Assembly: GCA_947447665.1 (NCBI GenBank) | Contig: CANFJX010000004.1 | Location: 105,843 to 169,842 of the forward strand | Direction of reading: 5' to 3' | From: Bacteriovoracaceae bacterium | GTDB lineage: Bacteria; Bdellovibrionota; UBA1018 | Length of the DNA: 64,000 nt | Shown here: piece after piece, positions 43,467-53,813 of the stretch | Layout of the letters: the number at the start of each line of letters is the position of its first letter | Position numbering within the stretch: the stretch's first letter is position 1 | Made by a program: the position numbers and the translations under genes | Notes under the pieces: model-generated | The model's input: the letters and a program-made list of their open reading frames with translations, nothing else | Told to the model about the DNA's origin: nothing | The model's database searches: none

Positions 43467-46166
43467 TTAAATCACCCCTACCGAGAAATGAAGTACGCTT
43501 CGGTCTTGCGACCATGAAGGAGGGTTCAGTTTATACCCCCAATCCACGTTCACGGACCCTACTGGAGTCAGATAACGGAACCCACAACCCGTGCCATAAA
43601 GCATGTACTTAAACCCATAATCATTGATCAAAAGGTTGGCTGAATCCAAGAACACATCGAACTTGAGAGAGCTTGTGAGAGGCAAGTCCACTTGGGCGCG
43701 GTAATTCACATAAGACAAGCTTCCCTGAATGACATCCGAGGGCCTCCCCTGTAAAACTTTGCTCGTCGCTGTATTGAGCACGCGCTCATTGTAGCCGCGT
43801 AAGCTCCCAATTCCACCTAATGAAAACTGCTTGATGAGCGGAATCGTATTCAAGTTTGGATTGTTCGTTGTGACAATACTTTGTTCATATCCAGTACGAA
43901 AGCTAAAATAGAGCCCAATTCGCATCGGTAATGGAACATGATAATCTGCTCGAAACTGGAGGCGATAATATCCGATCGGCCCATCCGCCGAGTTTGACCC
44001 CAACCCAGGAGGCGATAAATCGAGCCAACTCGTGGTGTAAAAACCCGAGGTGGGTAACAGCGAATTATCTCGCAGATCGAGTGTCAACCGGGGCGTCATC
44101 GTCCCGATGGTCAAGTCCGAATTATCCTCGGTACGAGTCGCCATAAACTGATGAATTCCTTCAAACGTATAAGTGAAGCTCGCCAAGAGATTGGGTTGAT
44201 TTAAGAGTTGCTTATCCCAACTCAGGGAAACGGTCTGATTGTCCGCAGCAAAAGATGCGCTAATTTGATTGGAGGTAAAGTCCAAATACTGAGTTCGCCC
44301 CACGCTGAAAGAAGGACGAAACGTCAATCCAGGAAGGAGGAACCAAGGCCAAGCGTAGCTTACTTGAGCTTGCCCCTCTAGAAAGTTGTAGAGGACGAAG
44401 CGGCGGTTGACGCTAGCGCTCACTGACGCCGTATGATTATCACCCCAGAGATTGGCATAGGTCAGCTGACCATAGAGCCGCAGCCCAAGATCATTCCGGA
44501 TTCCAGGCCCCCCCACGAGAGTCCCTCGGTCACTCTCGACCAATTTAACGATGACGAGTTTCTTATTTTCCTCGCTGGCGTCGTCTACGGGCTTCACCAC
44601 AACCGATGAGAAAAGTCCTAACTTCCTCAGTTTTCTCTCGCTCGATGTCAGAGCGGACTCACCTAGAACATCCCCGGCACGGAACGACAACTCCCGGAGA
44701 ACAATATTGGAATGGGTCTTTCTCAACCCCTCGACCTGAATTCGGCTCACATGATATTGAGGGCCCTCGCTCACATCCAAAACCACATCAGCCTGACGGT
44801 TCTCCTGGGTGTAGCGAACCAGTCCCTCCTTACCTTCATTCTTAATTTGAAAATCAAGAAACCCGAGGTCACGATAGCGCCTTTTCAACCCTTCAATTCC
44901 CTCAGCCAAGGCAAAAACATTGAGAGCTTCGCCTTCTTTGACACCCAGATCGGTCCGCACTTCGTCACCCTTCATTTGAACTAGCCCGGTGAAGTCCACT
45001 TTTCTGAGGATCGTCTGATTACCTTCATAGAGGTAGATCACCAGCTGGGCCGTGCTATTTCCGACCTGGGTTTTAGACTTTGCCGGGAAGATGGTGTTTA
45101 TGGTCACTAACTTTGACGAGAGAAATCCTTTTTCCTTCATCCACTCGGTCAAAAGCTCTGCGCTCTTTTGCACATCCTTCTCAACGTAAATTCCGTTTTG
45201 AACCACACCAGAGGCTTTGGAGTAGAACTTTGACCTGAGCTTTTCTGAGGAAAAAGAAAGATTTCCATCGAAATCAAGTGCCTCGATTCTAACTCGAGGT
45301 CCCTCGTTGATCGAGTAAATGACTTTTCGACTTCGACTCTTAGCTTCTTCATAAGAATAAGAAGTAACTGAGACTTTTGCAAAACCAGAACTCCGATATT
45401 CATCTTCAATTCTTTTTCGAATCACTTGAAGATAGTCCTTACCCAGCCCTACCGATCTCAGATCATCGACGATCGCTCGTAAGTTATTCCAGGTCAGAAA
45501 CGAGTTTCCGCGAAAACCAAAACTCACTCGATCTCCCATATCAACGCGAAACCGGACCTTCACCCACCGAGATGAGTCTCCCTTTTCTTCTCCAGGAGAA
45601 GTTGCCTCAAAGTCAACTTGACTCACGCCTGCACCGACATATTCGTCTGCAAGCAAATTTTCTTGAATAGTTCGCTTAGCATCACCGATCTTGGCTTGAT
45701 CTAATATTTCACCCGGTAAAAAATTTATACTTTTTTTCAATCGATATTCTTGTGCTTTCCAAGAGTCTTTTGAAAAATTTTGATCTTGAATTAAAGGCGT
45801 CACCTGTATTTCGGCAACTCGAATGGGCCTACCCTCAGAGACGGTAAATTCTAAGACGTTTTGAAGCCTTCTCTCACCATCGGATTGCTCCTGCATTTTT
45901 CGACTAATCCGCGTTCTCACGGTCATTTCATCATAACCATGTGATCGATAAAAAGACTGGATATTCTCCTCGGAAACCAACACCCCGTGCCGATCCAATA
46001 CCTGACCAGGAGAAATGTCTACGGCTGACTCAATCGTTGAAACCGAAAAAGCATGAACTCCTGTGATAACTACTTGATCTACCTTTAAGCTTGGGGGAGC
46101 CCCCCAACTCAGGTTTCCTAAGTTCAAAAAAATAACTGTCAGTGAAATTTGCAGATAACGGTTCAT
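43467..46166 (-). CDS. tamA: Omp85-family outer-membrane protein with six POTRA domains (TamA/BamA-like)
   Basis: This 899-residue protein has a signal peptide (to about residue 22) and, by eye, six POTRA repeats: about 28-109, 114-209, 211-288, 289-378, 384-467 and 469-544. A 16-strand-type barrel follows (about 550-899), with the lid-lock motif region SLGGIGSLRGYNERV near residue 785. The protein ends DRSVLHFSVGVI. It follows tamB by 8 bp, so it is probably the outer-membrane partner of TamB, although E. coli TamA (577) has only three POTRAs. It could also be a second BamA. Confidence 0.88.
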   Translation of the reverse strand: MNRYLQISLTVIFLNLGNLSWGAPPSLKVDQVVITGVHAFSVSTIESAVDISPGQVLDRHGVLVSEENIQSFYRSHGYDEMTVRTRISRKMQEQSDGERRLQNVLEFTVSEGRPIRVAEIQVTPLIQDQNFSKDSWKAQEYRLKKSINFLPGEILDQAKIGDAKRTIQENLLADEYVGAGVSQVDFEATSPGEEKGDSSRWVKVRFRVDMGDRVSFGFRGNSFLTWNNLRAIVDDLRSVGLGKDYLQVIRKRIEDEYRSSGFAKVSVTSYSYEEAKSRSRKVIYSINEGPRVRIEALDFDGNLSFSSEKLRSKFYSKASGVVQNGIYVEKDVQKSAELLTEWMKEKGFLSSKLVTINTIFPAKSKTQVGNSTAQLVIYLYEGNQTILRKVDFTGLVQMKGDEVRTDLGVKEGEALNVFALAEGIEGLKRRYRDLGFLDFQIKNEGKEGLVRYTQENRQADVVLDVSEGPQYHVSRIQVEGLRKTHSNIVLRELSFRAGDVLGESALTSSERKLRKLGLFSSVVVKPVDDASEENKKLVIVKLVESDRGTLVGGPGIRNDLGLRLYGQLTYANLWGDNHTASVSASVNRRFVLYNFLEGQAQVSYAWPWFLLPGLTFRPSFSVGRTQYLDFTSNQISASFAADNQTVSLSWDKQLLNQPNLLASFTYTFEGIHQFMATRTEDNSDLTIGTMTPRLTLDLRDNSLLPTSGFYTTSWLDLSPPGLGSNSADGPIGYYRLQFRADYHVPLPMRIGLYFSFRTGYEQSIVTTNNPNLNTIPLIKQFSLGGIGSLRGYNERVLNTATSKVLQGRPSDVIQGSLSYVNYRAQVDLPLTSSLKFDVFLDSANLLINDYGFKYMLYGTGCGFRYLTPVGSVNVDWGYKLNPPSWSQDRSVLHFSVGVI

Positions 46167-46174
46167 ATTGCTTC

Positions 46175-49100
46175 TTATTTGAACCTCGTTATAAATTTCA
46201 AATCGAGCCCAAACGAATTTTGAGTTTGAGACGCCTGCGCATCCGTAGCTGCACCGCTAGTTGCACCCGCCACGTTTGACCCGTAGTTACTTAGCACTCC
46301 ATTCACTGATAAATCAGAACTAACAGAATAATCTAAGTTAATCTGATTTGACTTAGAAGATCCGAATCCCATGGTACTTCCAGCGGACACGCTAAATCGG
46401 TCTCCAAACTTTTTCTTGATTGTGATCTGAGGGGCGGCTCCCGTTTCATTTTGGGCCTGAGGCCGAAAAGCACTCACGCCTTGCTGAGTATTGACGGACT
46501 CATCGACAAGAACCTGAAAACCCGTCCGGTCTTCCAGCTCACGATTAAAATCCAGCGAATGCAGAACAAGTGATGCTGCCTCACCTTGTTGAATATATCC
46601 CAAGTCGGTTGCGCTCAACTTTTTAGCGTCACTCGAAGTCAGCCCTAGAGCAAGGAGCGAGAAAATCTCAGACTCCTGCATAGATGGATTCGACGTCATT
46701 TCGATTTTCATATCGCTCTTACGTCCCGTTGCAAACATCTGGATTTTCACCCCATTGGCCTCAGTATGAGCCATTAGATCAAATGAAGGATTCATCACGG
46801 TGGGGCTGTCAAACAGTGCGGAAGCACTCTGAATATGAAAGACATGATCTTTAAAAATGAGCTTGCCCTGAGTCACTTCCATTCTTCCTAAAACTCGAGG
46901 AGTATCCAAAGTATTGACCAAGGTCATCTTTCCTTGAGCAACGACATCTCTGAACAAATCATTTTGAACGAGCACCCCATGGGGAGTCTCAAGAGAGATA
47001 TTAAGCTTAAACGAAGAGGTGGGAGCCTCTCCTTTTGCGGACGTCGAGGGCAAATACTGCACTGCCTTAAACCCATCACTCGCGCGCTTCTGATTCAACA
47101 TTTTTTCCCGAGAAAGAGCCGAGTCAATCGCGATATTTCCATCAATGAGATAGGGTGCCGATGTTCCTCGAATTCCTAATTGGCCTGAAAGTTTGGCATA
47201 TTGAAAAGGATAGACTTTGATCTTATTTTCCTGAAGAGCTACCTTGAGGGCTACGACAGGTGGCTTCTGCCCACTCAGAAGCACGGTTCCATTGACCGAA
47301 ACTCTTCCGCCCCCAAGGTCTGATCGGATATTTTTTACTATCACTTCGTTCTGCTTAATCTGGATGGTGCCTGCAAGATTTTCGAGTGGAGACTCTAATG
47401 CCTCAACTCTGAGGTCCCCGCCATTGAGTCTAGCCTCTCCTTCAATGGATGGCTCTTTAATCGAACCTCCTATGACAAAATCAAGAATCGAAGCACCCCT
47501 TACCTGAGTTACGGAGGGCAGAAAAAAGTAAACCCAAGAGTCGTCAAGCTCCCCCTGAATGCGCCCCTCAAGAAGGTCGTTTTTATTGCGTAGATCTAAG
47601 GTTGCCTTCTTGGATTTACTGGCAATTGTCAATTGGGCTACCTCAAAGTTCCCATCGGCCACAGCGACTGCAACTGGATGATCTAACTGGAAGCGAACAT
47701 CCGTGCAGGCCAAGAGATAATCTGAGATCTGCACAGAGCCGTTCGCTTTTTCAATCGCCCCAGCTCGAAAGCGCAAATCCATCTCTCCTGAGAGAAGGCC
47801 TGCCAATTGTGAGTCCTGCATATTTTTTTTATTAATTAAAAGGAGAAGAGGAGAAAAATCTAGCTGGTTTGCAACCGCATGAATCGAGCTCAGATTTTTA
47901 GAGTTAGCATCATAATTGGCACTTACCTCAGCCTGACCGCCAAAATACGAGCCGATCCACCGGGCTACTCCACCCTGAGTCGTTAATGCCGTCGTACTGG
48001 AGGCCATCTGAATCCCTCGCACTGAAAAGCGGCTCAAATTCCACTCAGTGGAGGATTCCACCTGATCAATCGAGCCTCTTCCCTCGCTACGGAACTTCAT
48101 ATCTCCCCGGAAAGGTACGTCGGATTGAGCGACGTGATCAAAGTCTAGAACGGTAAAATGATGTGTTTCAACTTTCCACTGTATTTGGCGACCATCTTCA
48201 ACAGAGACGCTCGCATCGATCTCCCCGGTTCTTTTGAGTGCCTTAAGAGCTTCGATCTCATACTTTCCTCGATCATACCCGCCTGTAAGATGAACCGTCT
48301 TAAATCGCTCCCCAAAAAACTCCCAATCACGACCATCGATTTCACTTGAAACGATGAGCCTCGGAAAACTCAGGCCGCCCCTCACTTTTAATGCTCCCTC
48401 AAAGGGACCGTTGAGAGAGTGGGGAAACCAACTCAAGTCACCCGTAAGGCGGCTAAAAATTTGAATGAAGTCCTGAATATTTCCCGAAGGCACACGCACA
48501 TCTAAATTTGCCCGGTCATTTGCGCCCACATCGATGAATCCATCGACAAAATACTGGGTTTCACCATGGTGGAGATCTGCCTTTGAAAAAATCAGCCGAT
48601 TATTGGGATCGTCCCAAGTAATCCTTCCTTGGATCGAACCTAAGGCAAGATTTAAGTAAGATCCCCCCTTCACATCGAGATCGATATCGACCAAGACGGC
48701 GACGGGAGCACCATGCACATGGACACTCACTTCTCCTTTGCCTCGAATCTCATTCGAGGCAACTCTCCCTAAATCCTCCAGATCAAGACTTCCAGTCGCG
48801 TTTAAATCATAGCCTTTTTTGAAATCAAGCTTACCGTTTAAATGCAGGACTGAGTGAGGAAGACTCACATCGAGGTGATTAGGTCGTATCCCAGTCGGAT
48901 CCACTAAGAGTTGTCCTGCAAGGAAGATTTTTGGAATCTGAAAAACAGTACTGAGCGGCTTAGGCTTTCGATATTGCTGGTTATCCAACTGAAAACCCTC
49001 AAGCCAGTTCTTCAAGTCCGCCTGAAGCTCCCATGACCGTCCCGAACCCTGGGGTTTAAAAACGAGCTGAGTTTCTCCGTTCAGTCTAAAGTCGAGTGGA

Positions 49101-50335
49101 TAAATCGACTCCACGGCTGGAGCAGCTAACCAGTGAAGGTGAGCCTGCTCCAACTTCACTGGCACGCTAAGCGGACGTTGAGAGCTTACCTCCCAACGAA
49201 CTGGGCCGAACTCGACTCGCCCCCCTTCCCCGGGATGCTCTGATCCCGAGCGAGGTGAAAGCGGAGAGCTCACTACACCTCTCTCAAGAATAATCTCCCC
49301 TCCCGCCGGAGAAGCATCCCATCTCAACTTGGCTTGAAACAATTGAGCATGCCAAGCTTGGTACTTAAAATCATCGACTTCAATCGACCCCGCCAGTCGC
49401 AAAGTCTCCATAGGGCTGAGCATGTTTCCCTGCAGCGTTCCGTCCACCATTAAGCGTCCTTGCGGCAGTGGGCCCTTTTTACCTCTTTGAAACTCACTCG
49501 AGACTAACCTGAGATCTCCGTTTGCTTTAATTGCTAGGTCTGCTTCGAGCTTATTTTGCAAATTGAGGATATCTCCCCGAAGATGACCGAGAATCTCTAA
49601 ACTAAATCCTGGCTGCGAGAGGGAAATTTGCTGGATCTCAACTCCAGAAGCACTCACCCTTGCTTTCGCTCGGAGCGATTCCGTCGGTCCAGGGATCGAC
49701 AATTGGGTGAGCCACTTTCCTTGAACTTGATTGAGCTCCAGCTCCAAATCATAGGCCAGAGTGCTCCGGTCCTCCGATCGACTCAGTCTTGCTGATCGAG
49801 CCACCCCCTGGAGAGAGCTTGCCTCATCCAACGGTCCGAGAAGTATTTGGACATTTTCTAAAGCAACCCCATCCGCACGAATCCGAAACAGCTCCTCCCA
49901 GCGAAATCGATGACTGGAGTTTGCTGAGGAAGACTGGATTGAAGGCTTCGCCGCCCTCTGCTGAGTCGGATCGATCGCTAACCTAAGCTCGCCATCGACA
50001 ATGGTCACTTGATGAAATCGAATATCTCCCGAAAAAATCTGAAAAGGCCGAAAAGTAAAGTCGATCCTCCGAGCCTCCACCCTCGAGCCCCCCGGGAGCC
50101 GAATCGGGTTTCGCTCCTTGACCCACAGCTTTGGGTTTTTCAGCGAAAATCCTGGTGGAAAGAGCTGGACCGCTATCTCAGAAAAATCTCCGCCAACTCC
50201 TAAATCCTGAGGTAAATAGCGGGCCGCAACCGACTTGAGCACGCCTGCAAATGGAGCACTCTGAATAAACGTCAAAATGCCCACCACCAAACAAGTAACA
50301 ACCAAAGCGAAGATGAAAAAAGGGCGTCTCATCAT
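46175..50335 (-). CDS. tamB: TamB-family translocation/lipid-transport protein
   Basis: This very long 1386-residue protein has one N-terminal transmembrane helix (about 5-28) and then extended beta-rich AsmA/TamB-like repeats along its whole length. The C-terminal DUF490/TamB domain is recognisable (segments MFATGRKSDMKIEMTSNPS and LDYSVSSDLSVNG). It would span the periplasm as a hydrophobic-groove bridge that moves phospholipids or helps outer-membrane protein assembly with the Omp85 protein encoded just downstream. It overlaps the TPR gene by 4 bp. Confidence 0.9.
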   Translation of the reverse strand: MMRRPFFIFALVVTCLVVGILTFIQSAPFAGVLKSVAARYLPQDLGVGGDFSEIAVQLFPPGFSLKNPKLWVKERNPIRLPGGSRVEARRIDFTFRPFQIFSGDIRFHQVTIVDGELRLAIDPTQQRAAKPSIQSSSANSSHRFRWEELFRIRADGVALENVQILLGPLDEASSLQGVARSARLSRSEDRSTLAYDLELELNQVQGKWLTQLSIPGPTESLRAKARVSASGVEIQQISLSQPGFSLEILGHLRGDILNLQNKLEADLAIKANGDLRLVSSEFQRGKKGPLPQGRLMVDGTLQGNMLSPMETLRLAGSIEVDDFKYQAWHAQLFQAKLRWDASPAGGEIILERGVVSSPLSPRSGSEHPGEGGRVEFGPVRWEVSSQRPLSVPVKLEQAHLHWLAAPAVESIYPLDFRLNGETQLVFKPQGSGRSWELQADLKNWLEGFQLDNQQYRKPKPLSTVFQIPKIFLAGQLLVDPTGIRPNHLDVSLPHSVLHLNGKLDFKKGYDLNATGSLDLEDLGRVASNEIRGKGEVSVHVHGAPVAVLVDIDLDVKGGSYLNLALGSIQGRITWDDPNNRLIFSKADLHHGETQYFVDGFIDVGANDRANLDVRVPSGNIQDFIQIFSRLTGDLSWFPHSLNGPFEGALKVRGGLSFPRLIVSSEIDGRDWEFFGERFKTVHLTGGYDRGKYEIEALKALKRTGEIDASVSVEDGRQIQWKVETHHFTVLDFDHVAQSDVPFRGDMKFRSEGRGSIDQVESSTEWNLSRFSVRGIQMASSTTALTTQGGVARWIGSYFGGQAEVSANYDANSKNLSSIHAVANQLDFSPLLLLINKKNMQDSQLAGLLSGEMDLRFRAGAIEKANGSVQISDYLLACTDVRFQLDHPVAVAVADGNFEVAQLTIASKSKKATLDLRNKNDLLEGRIQGELDDSWVYFFLPSVTQVRGASILDFVIGGSIKEPSIEGEARLNGGDLRVEALESPLENLAGTIQIKQNEVIVKNIRSDLGGGRVSVNGTVLLSGQKPPVVALKVALQENKIKVYPFQYAKLSGQLGIRGTSAPYLIDGNIAIDSALSREKMLNQKRASDGFKAVQYLPSTSAKGEAPTSSFKLNISLETPHGVLVQNDLFRDVVAQGKMTLVNTLDTPRVLGRMEVTQGKLIFKDHVFHIQSASALFDSPTVMNPSFDLMAHTEANGVKIQMFATGRKSDMKIEMTSNPSMQESEIFSLLALGLTSSDAKKLSATDLGYIQQGEAASLVLHSLDFNRELEDRTGFQVLVDESVNTQQGVSAFRPQAQNETGAAPQITIKKKFGDRFSVSAGSTMGFGSSKSNQINLDYSVSSDLSVNGVLSNYGSNVAGATSGAATDAQASQTQNSFGLDLKFITRFK

Positions 50336-51216
50336 ACGAGAGGTTTACTTTTCTTTCTCAGCTGTTTTTCGATATCCCGATAGTGTGGATCAATATTGAA
50401 GACTTGAAGGTAAAACTCAAAAGCCATCTCACTCTTACCCATGAGATCATAAGCCCTGCCCATGAGATAAAAGAGTTCGAGCTTATCCGCATTTTGAATT
50501 TCAAAATCGCGAACCAGTGGCTGAAGCTGTATAAATGCCTCAAAGGGCTTTCCCTGATGAAGTAACGAGAGAGCTAATAAGCAGATCACCGACCGACTCA
50601 AGAGTGGAGTGTCCGATGAACTTGAATTCAGCCTCTGTGAAGCCCGAGTAAATAAATGCGTCGCAACTGAACTGAGCTCCATCTCAAGAAACGCAATTCC
50701 CAAATCGATCCAATCCTGAGTGCTCGCATCGAAATACTTTTGATCGACCTCATGTATCAGCTGTTCAGAAATTTCTGGAGCCCAAACGTCCCCAAGTCGC
50801 GGGGACAAGGTCCTCGAATCAGCAGTAGAACTGAACAAGCCGAGCTGTAACTCATGATCTAGTTTCTTAAGAACCAAATCGGGATCTTCATCCTCATGAA
50901 GTGTCTCCTGACGATTCTTTGCTGATTTGCCTAATTTTTGAGGCTCAAGCATTCCCTGAATCTCAGCCTTTTGAATCTCCTCCAAAAGGACACGCGCCCG
51001 AGAGTTTCCAGGCTGATGAATTAAAACTTGATGAAGTAATTTTTTAGCATCGGGTGAAAATCCCTCTCGGAGCAAAATATCAGCACTCTGCATCCAATCA
51101 TTGACACCCATGGGGGAGGGACGGGGAATAAAGGAAGTGTCCACGAGTAGATCATCGCCGAGATCCACCTGAACCTCTCTCGATCCCTGAGACGAAGGCT
51201 TTTTAGAATCATCCAT
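50332..51216 (-). CDS. TPR-like protein upstream of tamB
   Basis: This is a 294-residue protein without signal peptide, so it is probably cytoplasmic. The N-terminal 40 residues are polar. TPR-like helices are seen at about 42-85 (ADILLREGFSPDAKKLLHQV) and again at about 165-290 (ELFYLMGRAYDLMGKSEMAF). The middle is acidic and disordered. It overlaps tamB by 4 bp and follows accC after 17 bp. No enzymatic motif is visible. Confidence 0.7.
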   Translation of the reverse strand: MDDSKKPSSQGSREVQVDLGDDLLVDTSFIPRPSPMGVNDWMQSADILLREGFSPDAKKLLHQVLIHQPGNSRARVLLEEIQKAEIQGMLEPQKLGKSAKNRQETLHEDEDPDLVLKKLDHELQLGLFSSTADSRTLSPRLGDVWAPEISEQLIHEVDQKYFDASTQDWIDLGIAFLEMELSSVATHLFTRASQRLNSSSSDTPLLSRSVICLLALSLLHQGKPFEAFIQLQPLVRDFEIQNADKLELFYLMGRAYDLMGKSEMAFEFYLQVFNIDPHYRDIEKQLRKKSKPLV

Positions 51217-51233
51217 TCAACTCATGAATGTTA

Positions 51234-52601
51234 CTAGTTTTTCGAAAGAAACTCTTCCAAAAAATGAGTATCGTAATCCCCGTCTCTGAATTTTTTACTC
51301 GCTAGAATTTTGCGATGAAACGCAATGTTGGTCTTAATCCCCTCAACCTGAAACTCATCGAGGGCCTGCCTCATCTTAGCAATCGCGTCATGACGGTTGC
51401 CCGCATGGACAATCAACTTTCCAATCATGGAGTCATAAAAGGGCACAACTTTATACTGATCATAGACAAACGAGTCCACCCGAACCCCAAAGCCTCCAGG
51501 CAGATGCAATCCAGTAATTTTACCTGGCGAAGGGGCAAATCGCTCCGAGTCCTCTGCATTAATTCTACATTCAATGGAATGGGAATTGATCTGAATGTCC
51601 GACTGTTTCAATTTTAGCGGAAAACCCGCGGCCGATCGGATCTGTTCTTTGACCAAATCAACCCCAGTCACCATTTCAGTCACCGGGTGCTCGACTTGAA
51701 TTCGAGTATTCATCTCCATGAAATAGAATTTCTTATCCCGGTTATCGACTAGAAATTCTACCGTACCCACATTTTCGTAACTCACCGCAGCACAAAGCTT
51801 AAGAGCCGCTTCGCTCATCTCGCGCCGGAGCTGGGGGTCCAAAATGGGACTCGGGCTCTCTTCCAGCAATTTCTGATGCCTTCGCTGAATCGTGCAATCG
51901 CGCTCTCCGAGGGAAATTCGATTCCCATATCGATCGCAAAGCACCTGAATTTCAACGTGGCGCGGACTTTCACAATATTTCTCTAGATACATGGCAGAGT
52001 TGCCAAAAGCCGCACCCGCCTCGGCACTGACTCTCTCAAAAGAAGCCATGAGCTGCTCAGAGTTTCGAACAATATGAATTCCCCGACCGCCTCCGCCGGC
52101 AGCCGCTTTCAAAATCACGGGAAATCCAATTTTTTGAGCCTCCACTAAAGCCGCTTCAGCGTCTGGAACGGCAGACACAGTCCCAGGCAAAAGCGGAACT
52201 CCAGCCTGCTTGGCAATCTTGCGGGCCTGGGTTTTTTCTCCCATGGCTGCAATATTGGCAGTCGTCGGCCCAATAAAGTGAATCTTACATTCTCCACAGA
52301 GTCGGGCAAACTCTGCATTCTCTGACAAGAAGCCATAGCCCGGATGGATTGCATCGGCTCCTGTAATGTCAGCAGCAGATAAAATATTAGCGATATTCAG
52401 ATAACTCAACTTGGACTGAGGGGGACCAATACAAACGGCCTCATCCGCCATTTTTACATGAAGTGAATGCTCATCGGCTGTCGAGTAAACTGCAACCGTC
52501 GCTATACCCAGCTCTCGGCAGGCCCGAATCACTCGAAGCGCGATCTCTCCCCGATTTGCGATGAGAACTTTGCGAAAAAGATGCGGAGTCGTTTGGTTCA
52601 T
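51234..52601 (-). CDS. accC: Acetyl-CoA carboxylase biotin carboxylase subunit
   Basis: This enzyme of about 455 residues carboxylates biotin on AccB in the first step of fatty-acid synthesis. It shows FRKVLIANRGEIALRVIRAC at the N-terminus, the ATP-grasp loop KAAAGGGGRGIHIV, EKYCESPRHVEIQV and the C-terminal ECRINAEDSERFAPSPGKI. The ATG at 52601 gives the usual N-terminus; an alternative ATG at 52646 has a GAGG box and would add 15 residues. It follows accB. Confidence 0.95.
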   Translation of the reverse strand: MNQTTPHLFRKVLIANRGEIALRVIRACRELGIATVAVYSTADEHSLHVKMADEAVCIGPPQSKLSYLNIANILSAADITGADAIHPGYGFLSENAEFARLCGECKIHFIGPTTANIAAMGEKTQARKIAKQAGVPLLPGTVSAVPDAEAALVEAQKIGFPVILKAAAGGGGRGIHIVRNSEQLMASFERVSAEAGAAFGNSAMYLEKYCESPRHVEIQVLCDRYGNRISLGERDCTIQRRHQKLLEESPSPILDPQLRREMSEAALKLCAAVSYENVGTVEFLVDNRDKKFYFMEMNTRIQVEHPVTEMVTGVDLVKEQIRSAAGFPLKLKQSDIQINSHSIECRINAEDSERFAPSPGKITGLHLPGGFGVRVDSFVYDQYKVVPFYDSMIGKLIVHAGNRHDAIAKMRQALDEFQVEGIKTNIAFHRKILASKKFRDGDYDTHFLEEFLSKN

Positions 52602-52659
52602 TAACTTCTGCCCACCTAGGATTTTGGCTTCGTTCTCAAGATTCATTTGAGCCTCGACC

Positions 52660-53217
52660 TCAAGGCTCGACGATGAAGAGGGGTTCACCAAATTCCACCG
52701 CTTGACCGTTTTCAGCAAGAACTGAAACTATTTTACCAGGAAACTCAGCTTCGATTTCGTTCATGAGCTTCATCGCCTCGACAATGCAAAGCACTTCGCC
52801 CCGCTTAATGCCCTGTCCCTCGCGAACATAGGGTTCGGCCTCGGGAGAAGCTGCACGATAAAATGTCCCCACAAAGGGAGAAAGAACCTGTTTGCGGTTG
52901 GGATGAGCATCTGCAGGCTTGGTTTTTTCTTCGCTCTTTTGAGGCAAGGTAGCAGGCTGGGGTGCCGCGCGAGGCGCACTCAAGTGAGAGGGATGAGCCA
53001 TCGCTGAAGCTGTCAAACCCGCTAGAGAAATCTCTGAACTCGACTGACTGGTCTTGAACTTGAAACGCTCGCCCTGGCGCTCCCACTCAAACTCAGTGAT
53101 CTCGTGTTTTTCCATCAACTCGAAGATTCTCTCCAAATTTTGAAGATCCTTCGAATCACTCTCAGCCCCCCGACTTGAATTCTTTTGCTTAGAATTCTGT
53201 GCTCTCGACTTTGCCAC
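52660..53217 (-). CDS. accB: Biotin carboxyl carrier protein of acetyl-CoA carboxylase
   Basis: This 185-residue carrier has the biotinylation motif [17 protein letters not shown] near the C-terminus, with Lys in the M-K-L centre, and the family block [19 protein letters not shown]. The N-terminal half is a Ser/Lys-rich then Ala/Pro-rich linker. The GTG at 53217 starts one base after the efp stop codon; a frame reaching 53262 would overlap efp by 44 bp. The order efp-accB-accC is common in bacteria. Confidence 0.94.
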   Translation of the reverse strand: MAKSRAQNSKQKNSSRGAESDSKDLQNLERIFELMEKHEITEFEWERQGERFKFKTSQSSSEISLAGLTASAMAHPSHLSAPRAAPQPATLPQKSEEKTKPADAHPNRKQVLSPFVGTFYRAASPEAEPYVREGQGIKRGEVLCIVEAMKLMNEIEAEFPGKIVSVLAENGQAVEFGEPLFIVEP

Positions 53218-53218
53218 G

Positions 53219-53782
53219 TTATTTATTCGCCTTTTCCACGTAGGTGTAATCACGCGTGTCAACCTTGATTAAGTCCCCTTCTTTCAAATGAAAGGGAACT
53301 TGCACAGTCGCACCCGTTTCTGTTTTCGCTGGTTTGGACCCCCCCGTCACTGTATCCCCGCGAAAGGAAGGCTCCGTCTCAACAATTTTCAAAACTACAA
53401 AAGTGGGCAACTCAACACCAATGGGCCTCTCATTAAAGTACATAACCTTAATGACGAGATTCTCTTGGAGAAAGTCTTTCCCTGGTCCAAGCTGTTCTTC
53501 AGAAAGAGTGACTTGCTCGTAATTCGCCTGGTTCATAAAATGAAACCCTGCGGCATCTCGATATAGGTACTGCATTTCTTTCTGCTCAGTATTCGCCTGA
53601 TCCAGCTTATCGCCTGAAGTGATCGTCCGCTCAATCACGTTTTGATTCAACATGTTTTTTAATTTGGTCCGGGTAAAAGCCCGACCTTTGCCTGGGCTCA
53701 CATGTTGAAAATCAACGATTTCAAAGGGAACTCCTTCGATTTCGACTTTAAGTCCTTTTCGAAACTGATTGGTTGCGTACAT
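53219..53782 (-). CDS. efp: Translation elongation factor P
   Basis: This 187-residue factor rescues ribosomes stalled at polyproline. The modified loop is SPGKGRAF with the Lys in the usual position (about residue 34). [14 protein letters not shown] and the C-terminal [19 protein letters not shown] end ([15 protein letters not shown]) are typical. No epmA/epmB or earP/rhamnose gene is nearby, so the type of modification is open, though a Lys tip excludes rhamnosylation of Arg. Confidence 0.96.
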   Translation of the reverse strand: MYATNQFRKGLKVEIEGVPFEIVDFQHVSPGKGRAFTRTKLKNMLNQNVIERTITSGDKLDQANTEQKEMQYLYRDAAGFHFMNQANYEQVTLSEEQLGPGKDFLQENLVIKVMYFNERPIGVELPTFVVLKIVETEPSFRGDTVTGGSKPAKTETGATVQVPFHLKEGDLIKVDTRDYTYVEKANK

Positions 53783-53813
53783 TCCCCATAGGTACCCGAG
53801 CCTCCGAGCCCTG

